This document shows positions 57,901 through 64,000 of a stretch of 64,000 nt of DNA, piece by piece. Every line of letters begins with the position of its first letter. Positions within the stretch are counted from its first letter, which is position 1. Source of the stretch: Mycobacterium stomatepiae (GTDB lineage: Bacteria; Actinomycetota; Actinomycetes; Mycobacteriales; Mycobacteriaceae); the NCBI RefSeq assembly GCF_010731715.1, contig NZ_AP022587.1:1178001-1242000 (forward strand), given 5' to 3'. The position numbers and the translations under genes are program-made. Below the pieces are notes generated by a model, which was given only the letters and a program-made list of their open reading frames with translations, ran no database searches and had not been told where the DNA came from.

Positions 57901-58653
57901 GTGACGGGCCCCGCCACCTCAAAAACCACCAGCACGCTGCGTAGTCTCTCGCGCGCGCTGGGGACGGGCGTGCGCCAGCTGTCCCGGCCGCGCGCCGCCA
58001 CCGCAGTGGTCGTAATCACAGTCTTGGTCGCCGTGGCGCTGTGGGTTCCGCTGCCCGGCGCGGTGCAGCTACGCGATTGGGCTCAATCGCTGGGCCCGTG
58101 GTTCCCGCTGGCGTTTCTGGTCGCGCACATCCTCGTCACGGTGGTGCCCGTCCCCCGCACGGCGTTCACCCTGGCCGCGGGCCTGCTGTTCGGCCCGGCC
58201 CTGGGGGTCGTGATCGCGGTGGTCGCCAGCACCGCGAGCGCGGTGCTGGCGCTGCTGCTGGTCCGCGCCGCGGGATGGCGGTTGAACCGGCTGGTTCGCT
58301 ATCGCGCGATCCACCGCGCCGACGAGCGGCTGCGCGAGCGGGGCTGGGTGTCGGTGCTGTCGCTGCGGTTGATTCCGGTGCTGCCGTTTTCGGTGGTGAA
58401 CTATGCGGCCGCCGCGTCCGCCGTCGGCATCCTGCCCTACACGCTGGCCACGCTGGCCGGCCTGCTGCCCGGCACCGCCGCGGTTGTTTTTCTCGGCGAC
58501 GCGCTGGCCGGTCACCCCAGCCCGTTGCTTTTCCTGGTGTCGTTGGTCACCAGCGCGATGGGGCTCGCGGGGCTGTTCCTCGAAATACGGCACTACCGCC
58601 GGCGTCACCACGCGCCGGACGAGGCCGCCCCCGAGCCCGCGATTTTCGGCTAA
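57901..58653 (+). CDS. TVP38/TMEM64-family (SNARE-associated, DedA-like) membrane protein
   Basis: This protein has 250 residues from GTG 57901. It has about five to six helices, with the family core FPLAFLVAHILVTVVPVPRTAFTLAAG, then GPALGVVIAVVASTASAVLALLL and RLIPVLPFSVVNYAAAAS. The two Pro/Arg-containing re-entrant segments are the mark of the TVP38 group, which is thought to move or scramble lipids. Its place beside mutA matches M. tuberculosis Rv1491c. An upstream in-frame ATG at 57787 is less likely because the added residues are unlike the family. Confidence 0.83.
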   Translation: MTGPATSKTTSTLRSLSRALGTGVRQLSRPRAATAVVVITVLVAVALWVPLPGAVQLRDWAQSLGPWFPLAFLVAHILVTVVPVPRTAFTLAAGLLFGPALGVVIAVVASTASAVLALLLVRAAGWRLNRLVRYRAIHRADERLRERGWVSVLSLRLIPVLPFSVVNYAAAASAVGILPYTLATLAGLLPGTAAVVFLGDALAGHPSPLLFLVSLVTSAMGLAGLFLEIRHYRRRHHAPDEAAPEPAIFG

Positions 58654-58702
58654 CTCAGCCATTTTGTTGAGCGGGCCGCCCGTTGCCTGAAAGATCTACT
58701 CA

Positions 58703-59701
58703 ATGGAGCGGGTTTACGCGCAGCAGCTTGCGAGTTTCGGCCTGCAGCCGTCGCGCGCCGGTCTCCTGATGCTTTTGCTCTGTGCCCTCGCGTCGGTGGC
58801 CGTCGCGGTCGTGTCCTTTCTGCTCGATCGGATCAAGCTGCTTCGCGTCCCGGCCGGCGGCGCCCTCACCACGGCAGCGGTCGGCTACCCGCCGGCACCG
58901 CGAGCGCGTACGCACGCCTCGGTACTGACGATCGCCGCGGCGGTAGCCGCCGTCGTGTGCATCGCGGCCATCTGGCTGGTACCCAAGAACGTCGCACACG
59001 TGCCGGACCTCGCAGAGCCAAACCTGACGCCTATCGCGTTGCCCGCGTCCGCGGTCGCCGGACCGGGTACGGGCATTTACGTCGATTACACCGATGGTTC
59101 CGGTGGAATGGGTTGCACGGCTGGATTTTTGGTGCGCACCAGCATGGGTGAGTCCGGTCTTCTCACCGCCGGACACTGCAATCGGCCGCAGAGACCGAGC
59201 GTCGTGATGATGAATCTCGGCGGAACCCTGCCCTACGCGAAGCTGGGCACGTTCATTCGGACCGTCAGCGAGGGCGTTCACAACGAGCAGCACGACATCG
59301 GCCTGATCGTGCTCAACGGCGACAATGTCCCGCAGAGCCCGGCCATCGCAGCCACGTTGCCGATCACCGGGGTCGCCAGCGATCTCTCGCTTGGACAGGA
59401 GCTCTGCAAGTTCGGCATGAGCAGCGGCGAGGCCGAGTGCGGAGCGATAATCGACATCACCGAGAGCAAGGTCACCTTCTCGGCCGGCGGCCAATGCGGT
59501 GATTCCGGCGGCCCGGTCTATCTCATCCGAAGCGACGGCACCGCCACCGCCGTCGGCATCGACATCCGGGGCAGCAACCCCGCCAATCCCAACGCGGGGT
59601 GTCTGGCCCCGGCTAGGTTCTCGGTTGCCGAGCTTGTGCAGCCGTGGTTGGACAAGTGGCATCTGACCGCCGTGACCGCACAACAATCCGGACCGCGCTG
59701 A
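58703..59701 (+). CDS. Membrane-anchored trypsin-like serine protease
   Basis: This 332-residue protein has two N-terminal helices (AGLLMLLLCALASVAVAVVSFLL and VLTIAAAVAAVVCIAAIWLV). They are followed by an outer chymotrypsin-fold domain with His in LLTAGHC (about 157), Asp in EQHDIGLIVL (about 197) and Ser in GQCGDSGGPVYL (about 268). The domain has five or more cysteines for disulfides. It is complete and likely active in the periplasm or cell wall. The target is unknown. A short proline-rich membrane protein follows 25 bp downstream. Confidence 0.85.
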   Translation: MERVYAQQLASFGLQPSRAGLLMLLLCALASVAVAVVSFLLDRIKLLRVPAGGALTTAAVGYPPAPRARTHASVLTIAAAVAAVVCIAAIWLVPKNVAHVPDLAEPNLTPIALPASAVAGPGTGIYVDYTDGSGGMGCTAGFLVRTSMGESGLLTAGHCNRPQRPSVVMMNLGGTLPYAKLGTFIRTVSEGVHNEQHDIGLIVLNGDNVPQSPAIAATLPITGVASDLSLGQELCKFGMSSGEAECGAIIDITESKVTFSAGGQCGDSGGPVYLIRSDGTATAVGIDIRGSNPANPNAGCLAPARFSVAELVQPWLDKWHLTAVTAQQSGPR

Positions 59702-59726
59702 TACGACGAGCAACGTGGGGAGCCAC

Positions 59727-60026
59727 ATGACCTCCGACACCGCCCACACCGGCGCGCCGGGACGGCGCTTTTCCACCGCCGCACTGGTCGTCGCCGGCCT
59801 GGTTGGCCTGATCGTCGGCGCGATCGCCGCATTCGCGGTCACCGGATTGGTCTTCACCGTCCGGCTCCAGCTACCCCCGCCGCCCTATCCGCCGCCGTTC
59901 TCGTCGACGCCGGCGCCGGTGTATCCCGCTCCGCCCGTCAGCGTCGCCCCCGCGCCTTCCGCCGGCATCGCACCGGCGCCCGCGCCGAGCGTCGTGCCCG
60001 CGCCACCGTTGCCCCCGAGTCCCTAA
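59727..60026 (+). CDS. Small membrane protein with proline-rich tail
   Basis: This protein of 99 residues starts at ATG 59727 (GGGGAG upstream). One helix (ALVVAGLVGLIVGAIAAFAV) is followed by a tail of about 50 residues made mostly of Pro, Ala, Ser and Val with PPPPYPPP and PAPAPSVVPAPP repeats. The tail is probably extracellular and extended, as in cell-wall-spanning proteins. No enzymatic motif is present. It may be co-transcribed with the protease. Confidence 0.7.
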   Translation: MTSDTAHTGAPGRRFSTAALVVAGLVGLIVGAIAAFAVTGLVFTVRLQLPPPPYPPPFSSTPAPVYPAPPVSVAPAPSAGIAPAPAPSVVPAPPLPPSP

Positions 60027-60050
60027 GCGGCACAACGGTATTCGCTGCGA

Positions 60051-60407
60051 CTAGCTCTGGTCCGGCCCCTTCAGCGTCATCGCGGCGACCAGGGCCAAGA
60101 ACAGCGCGGCCGGAAGGCCGTTGACGACCTTGTCGCGCACCCGCACGTGCGCCCCCACCGCCAGGACGAAGTACAGCGTCAACATCGCCGTCGTCAGCCG
60201 CGCGAGGGCCGGGAAACGGGTGACCGAGAGCAGGCCGACCGCGGCGGCCGCCTTCACCACCGGCAGCACCGGGCGGACGTTCTCCGGAAGCCCGACGTCA
60301 TCGAGAACTTTCTTGATGGGCGCCACCTGGATCCCGCACAACACCGCGTCGACGGCGTGGAACGCGCCCAGCGCCGTATAGGTCTTCGGGGAAGTCAAAA
60401 CACTCAT
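60051..60407 (-). CDS. DoxX-like small membrane protein
   Basis: This 118-residue protein has about four hydrophobic segments, with VVKAAAAVGLLSVTRFPALARLTT and LYFVLAVGAHVRVRD matching the DoxX/DoxX-like layout (conserved GL and HxR region). Function in mycobacteria is uncertain; some relatives are linked to oxidative stress. It ends the leftward run that starts at 62030, 9 bp after the SPFH gene. Confidence 0.75.
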   Translation of the reverse strand: MSVLTSPKTYTALGAFHAVDAVLCGIQVAPIKKVLDDVGLPENVRPVLPVVKAAAAVGLLSVTRFPALARLTTAMLTLYFVLAVGAHVRVRDKVVNGLPAALFLALVAAMTLKGPDQS

Positions 60408-60416
60408 CCGACAATC

Positions 60417-61553
60417 CTATTGGGTCAGTTCCGGCGGCCGGCCGTCGATCGGCTGGCGCGCTATCGCCTCGGCGTTCGCGACCGCCTGGGCGATCTTGGG
60501 ATCGGTCTCGGTGGAGAACCAGTCGGCCACCTCGGCGTCGTCCGCGTCGGCCGCGTGCCTGGACACGTCCTCGACAGGAGACGGCTGGAAGCGGAACACC
60601 CCATCCTCGCCCGGGGTGCCCAGCAGCTTGGTGAAACCCTGCAACGCCGCGCTGAAGTCGCTGGGCACCACCCACACCTTGTTCGCGTCGCCGCGGGCCA
60701 TCTCCGGCAGCGTCTGCAGGTACTGGTAGGCGAGCATCTCCGGGGTAGGCCGGCCGGCCTTGATCGCGGCGAACGTCTTCTCGATGGCCTTGGCCTGACC
60801 TTGCGCCTGCAGGTAGGCCGCGGCGCGCTCACCCTGTGCACGCAGCATCCGCGATTGCCGGTCCGCCTCGGCTGCCAGGATCGCGGCCTGCTTGGCGCCC
60901 TCGGCGGCCAGGATCTGCGCCTGCTTGGCACCCTCGGCTTGTTTGATCGCCGCCTCCCGGGTGCCCTCGGCAGTCAGGATCATGGCTCGCTTCTCGCGGT
61001 CGGCCTTCATCTGCTTTTCCATCGAGGCCTGGATCGACGGCGGCGGATCGATGCTGCGTAGCTCGACCCGCGCGACCCGCAGGCCCCAGCGTCCGGTCGC
61101 CTCGTCGAGCACACCCCGCAGCTGGCCGTTGATCTGGTCGCGGGAGGTCAGGGTCTGCTCGAGCGTCATGCCGCCGACAACATTGCGCAGCGTGGTCGTG
61201 GTGAGCTGCTCGACGCCAACGATGTAGTTGCTGATCTCGTAGACGGCCGCCTGCGGAACGGTGACCTGGAAATACACCACGGTGTCGATGTTGAGCGTCA
61301 GGTTGTCCTCGGTGATCACCGGCTGCGGCGGGAACGACACCACCCGCTCACGCAGGTCGATCCGGGCGCGGACGCGATCGATGAACGGGATCAGCAGCGT
61401 GAGCTGCCCGCTGACCGTGCGACTGTACCGACCTAGCCGCTCGATCACCGCCGCCTCGGCCTGCGGGATCAAAGCAACAGACTTGGCCACAACGATGATC
61501 GCGAAGATCACCAGGACGGCCAGCAACACTAAACCTGCAACCGCACCTTCCAC
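60417..61553 (-). CDS. SPFH/band-7 (stomatin-like) membrane protein
   Basis: This 378-residue protein has an N-terminal helix (GLVLLAVLVIFAIIVVAKSVAL), the SPFH domain (VIERLGRYSRTV, IPFIDRVRARIDLRERVVSFP, VYFQVTVPQAAVYEI) and then a long Ala/Gln/Glu coiled coil (about 180-260) of the QmcA/stomatin kind. Such proteins form ring assemblies in the membrane and support proteases or lipid domains. It pairs with the NfeD gene 48 bp upstream, a widespread linkage; together they match M. tuberculosis Rv1488 and Rv1487. Confidence 0.92.
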   Translation of the reverse strand: MEGAVAGLVLLAVLVIFAIIVVAKSVALIPQAEAAVIERLGRYSRTVSGQLTLLIPFIDRVRARIDLRERVVSFPPQPVITEDNLTLNIDTVVYFQVTVPQAAVYEISNYIVGVEQLTTTTLRNVVGGMTLEQTLTSRDQINGQLRGVLDEATGRWGLRVARVELRSIDPPPSIQASMEKQMKADREKRAMILTAEGTREAAIKQAEGAKQAQILAAEGAKQAAILAAEADRQSRMLRAQGERAAAYLQAQGQAKAIEKTFAAIKAGRPTPEMLAYQYLQTLPEMARGDANKVWVVPSDFSAALQGFTKLLGTPGEDGVFRFQPSPVEDVSRHAADADDAEVADWFSTETDPKIAQAVANAEAIARQPIDGRPPELTQ

Positions 61554-61601
61554 CGGAGTTCCTTTCTCTCGCAGCGTCTTCGCAGCGTCTGGGCCGACTA
61601 G

Positions 61602-62030
61602 CTAGTGCTTGAAGACCACCGCCGTCGCGCCGTCGATGTGCACGACGGTGACCGATTCCCCGGGCTCGTAGACGTCGCCTTCGTTGAACGGACGCGCCGT
61701 CCACACCTGGCCGTCCAGTTTCACCTGGCCCGCGTCGCGGTCGACCCGATTGAGTACCACCGCGCGCTTGCCCTCCAGCGCCTTGATGCCCGTCGGCAGC
61801 GACTTCGGGGTCATTCGCTGCCGCAAAGCGGGCCGGACCAGCACGACCAACAGCACCGAAACAACCAGGAACACCGCCCCGTCGGCCAGGATGGGCCAGT
61901 CCGTGAGCCATGCGGTGCCCGAGGCGGCCAGCGCGCCGCCGCCCAGCATCAGCAGGAACATATCGCCCGTCAGCGCCTCGGCCCCGGCAAGAGCCAGCGC
62001 GAAGATCAGCCAGCTCAGCGCGATCGCCAT
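61602..62030 (-). CDS. NfeD-family membrane protein
   Basis: This 142-residue protein starts at ATG 62030 ([19 protein letters not shown]). Three to four helices are followed by a C-terminal OB-fold domain ([27 protein letters not shown] and [16 protein letters not shown]), the short NfeD type without the protease domain. It acts with the SPFH protein next door in membrane organisation. A longer frame to 62072 lacks family likeness. Confidence 0.9.
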   Translation of the reverse strand: MAIALSWLIFALALAGAEALTGDMFLLMLGGGALAASGTAWLTDWPILADGAVFLVVSVLLVVLVRPALRQRMTPKSLPTGIKALEGKRAVVLNRVDRDAGQVKLDGQVWTARPFNEGDVYEPGESVTVVHIDGATAVVFKH

Positions 62031-62087
62031 GCCTTCAGAATACGCGTGATCCGCCTTTGCCGGACCGAACAACTACACTGCGAGTTC

Positions 62088-63029
62088 ATGTGGTGTCCGA
62101 GTGTTTCGCTGTCCGTGTGGGCCAACGCCTGGCTCGCGGGAAGGGCTGCGCCCGACGATGTGTTGGACGCGTTATCTCTTTGGGCACCAAAGCAATCCGT
62201 CACCGCGTATGATGCCGTCGCTGCCGGCCACACCGGACTGCCGTGGCCCGACGTCCACGACGCCGGGACCGTCTCGTTGTTGCAGACGCTGCGCGCGGCA
62301 GTTGGCCGGGTGACGCCGGCGGGGGCCGCCGGGTTTCCGGGTCCATTGCCCGGGACGATCAACGTGGTGTTGCCGGTTCCCGGCGACGTGCGCGGCCTGG
62401 CACCCGGCACGCAGTTCGAGCGCGACGCCCTGGCCGCGGGCGAGGCGGTGATCATCGTCCATCCCGACGATCCCACCACCGCGGTCGGTCTGGTCCCCGA
62501 GTTCTCCTATGCCGATCTCGACGAGCCCGACGACGACCCGGATGCGCCGGAACTGTGTGCGTTGGCCTGGACGGTGTATTCGCTGCCGAGGGCGCCCGTA
62601 TTCGATCACCACGAGCTGGGCGATGCCGAATACTCGCTGCGGTCGGCAGTGCGTTCGGCCGCCGATGCGCTCGGCGCGATCGGACTGGGATCGGCAAGCG
62701 ACATCGACGATCCACGCGGACTCGTCGAACAGTTGCTGGAATCCACACGGCAACACCGCATTCCCGACCACGCGCCGAACCGGGCCTTGCGGGTGCTGGA
62801 GAACGCCGCGCATGTCGACGCGATCATCACCGTCGGCGCCGGCCTGAGCCGGGCCGACTCGCCCGACCGTTCCACCGCGCACATCGCCGCCGGGCTGGAG
62901 CAACTTGGAACGCAATCGTCTTCCGAAGCCCGCATCGCCGGCGACGCGCTGCGGCCGCTGCACGCGGTGGTGCGTTCCGCGCGAATGGCCGCGGTGAATG
63001 CGATCCTGTATTCGGCCTGGACGGACTAA
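62088..63029 (+). CDS. Conserved mycobacterial hypothetical protein (Rv1486c-like)
   Basis: This soluble protein of 313 residues starts at ATG 62088. It is acidic and rich in Ala, Asp and Leu, and has no membrane segment or catalytic motif I can name. The N terminus reads [25 protein letters not shown] and the middle [17 protein letters not shown]. It lies between nfeD and hemH, where M. tuberculosis has Rv1486c. Its stop overlaps the hemH stop by 4 bp on the other strand. Confidence 0.82.
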   Translation: MWCPSVSLSVWANAWLAGRAAPDDVLDALSLWAPKQSVTAYDAVAAGHTGLPWPDVHDAGTVSLLQTLRAAVGRVTPAGAAGFPGPLPGTINVVLPVPGDVRGLAPGTQFERDALAAGEAVIIVHPDDPTTAVGLVPEFSYADLDEPDDDPDAPELCALAWTVYSLPRAPVFDHHELGDAEYSLRSAVRSAADALGAIGLGSASDIDDPRGLVEQLLESTRQHRIPDHAPNRALRVLENAAHVDAIITVGAGLSRADSPDRSTAHIAAGLEQLGTQSSSEARIAGDALRPLHAVVRSARMAAVNAILYSAWTD

Positions 63030-64000
63030 CTCTCTTCTCGCGCAACACAATGCGGCGGACAGCAGGCCGCGCCGTTGACGACGGCCAGACAGCCCGCGAC
63101 CGGGTGGGGGCCGCTCACCCGTTCGGGCGCACGGCCATAGCGCAGCTCGTCGATCAGATCGGCGGCGAGGTTCGCGAAACGTGGGTGGGCATTGGGCGTT
63201 GAAGCGCGCACCAGCGCCACGCCGGCCGCGTCGGCCTGGGATGCCAACTCGTGGTCGAGATCCCACACCACCTCGATGTGGTCGGCCACAAACCCGATCG
63301 GGCAGATGATGACCGCCTTGGTGCCCGCGGCGGCCAGCGCCGTGAGGTGGTCGGCGATATCGGGTTCCAGCCACGGCACCTGCGGGGGTCCCGAACGGGA
63401 CTGCCAGGCCAGGTCGTACTCGGTGTATCCGGCGGCTGGCGCGACAAGGCTTGCGGCGTAGGCGACTTGGCGGCTGTACAGCCGCGGCCCGAGGCGCTCG
63501 TCGGCGGCCACCGGAATCGAATGCGCGGTGAACACCAGGCGCGCGCCCGCCTGTTGCTCGGCGGTCAGCGCGCCGGAGGCCGCACCGATGGTGTCGGCGA
63601 AGATCTGCACGAACCTTGGGTGGTCGAAATAGGGTCGCAGCTTGACCAATTCGGGCGCATCGGGCCCCGCTGCCGCCCGCGCGCGAGCGATGTCTTCGCC
63701 GTACTGCGTGCAGCTGGAATACCCGCTCCACGCCGACGTCGTGAACACAGCCGCGCGACGGACGCCGTTGTCGCGCATCGCCGCTACCGCGTCTTCGACG
63801 TACGGCTCCCAGTTGCGGTTGCCGAAATACACCGGCAGATCCAGACCGCGCTCGGCCAGCGCGGCTTCCAGCTGCATGATCAACGCGCGGTTGATGGCAT
63901 TGATCGGCGAGACGCCACCGAAATGCAGGTAGTGCTCGGCGACGTCGTCGAGTCGTTCCGGCGGCACATTGCGACCCCGGGTGACGTTCTCCAGGAACGG
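63026..64000 (-). CDS. hemH: Ferrochelatase (5' end beyond window)
   Basis: The C-terminal 324 residues of ferrochelatase, which inserts iron into the porphyrin in the last steps of haem synthesis. Visible are [13 protein letters not shown], the [13 protein letters not shown] segment, the active-site His in [10 protein letters not shown] and the metal-site stretch [20 protein letters not shown]. The tail has cysteines ([17 protein letters not shown]), which fits the [2Fe-2S] cluster of actinobacterial enzymes. The reading frame continues to the window edge without a start, so an N-terminal part is missing only because of the cut. Confidence 0.95.
   Translation of the reverse strand, partial: PFLENVTRGRNVPPERLDDVAEHYLHFGGVSPINAINRALIMQLEAALAERGLDLPVYFGNRNWEPYVEDAVAAMRDNGVRRAAVFTTSAWSGYSSCTQYGEDIARARAAAGPDAPELVKLRPYFDHPRFVQIFADTIGAASGALTAEQQAGARLVFTAHSIPVAADERLGPRLYSRQVAYAASLVAPAAGYTEYDLAWQSRSGPPQVPWLEPDIADHLTALAAAGTKAVIICPIGFVADHIEVVWDLDHELASQADAAGVALVRASTPNAHPRFANLAADLIDELRYGRAPERVSGPHPVAGCLAVVNGAACCPPHCVAREES

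Overview
The window looks like the chromosome of a glycopeptidolipid (GPL)-making, slow-growing mycobacterium close to the Mycobacterium avium complex. The grounds are uniformly high GC, an Mps1-type NRPS with an MbtH partner, an MmpS4/MmpL4a/MmpL4b export set, DrrABC, GPL-type glycosyltransferases and TylF-type O-methyltransferases. The right flank (lipL, meaB, mutB, mutA, a TVP38 protein, SPFH/NfeD proteins, hemH) has the gene content of the M. tuberculosis Rv1485-Rv1497 region. The species is inferred from gene content only. I saw no rRNA, tRNA, CRISPR array or insertion sequence.

Layout. 1-8353 (minus): NRPS (3' end off-window) preceded by mbtH. 8354-9204: long divergent control region with overlapping palindromes. 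9205-18278 (plus): mmpS4, mmpL4a, mmpL4b, drrA, drrB, drrC, the lipid export block. 18279-23223 (minus): GT2 glycosyltransferase, broken FkbM methyltransferase, GDP-fucose-synthase-like and other nucleotide-sugar enzymes. 23445-37624: an unusual sugar cassette. It has a GT-C membrane transferase, a broken GtrA flippase, CDP-glucose dehydratase, an RfbH-type 3-dehydratase, glucose-1-phosphate cytidylyltransferase, a GtrB-like transferase, a TPP enzyme, an HpcH-type aldolase, an SDR, a dehydroquinate-synthase-like enzyme, a sugar kinase, a zinc-ribbon methyltransferase and an epimerase. 37633-50897: acyltransferase, three GPL-type glycosyltransferases, four TylF-like methyltransferases, an epimerase and a sulfotransferase. 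51138-64000: conserved flank.

How the genes may work together. The NRPS and MbtH build the peptide core, MmpS/MmpL (and possibly DrrABC) export the lipid, and the Gtf and TylF enzymes add and O-methylate sugars. The middle cassette fits a branched-chain CDP-sugar pathway. CDP-3,6-dideoxy-4-keto-glucose would be made by RfbF, RfbG and RfbH. The aldolase, kinase, dehydroquinate-synthase-like enzyme and SDR would build a 2-keto-3-deoxy acid, and the TPP enzyme would decarboxylate it and join it to C4. That logic would give a yersiniose- or caryophyllose-type sugar, which is known from mycobacterial lipooligosaccharides but, as far as I know, not from a GPL locus. GtrA, GtrB and the GT-C protein suggest that a sugar is loaded on polyprenyl phosphate and transferred outside the membrane.

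Five genes of the accessory part carry a frameshift or in-frame stop (FkbM, GtrA, TPP enzyme, kinase, acyltransferase), while the core genes on both flanks look intact. This is either decay of the sugar pathway or base-calling errors in G/C runs; the read data would decide.
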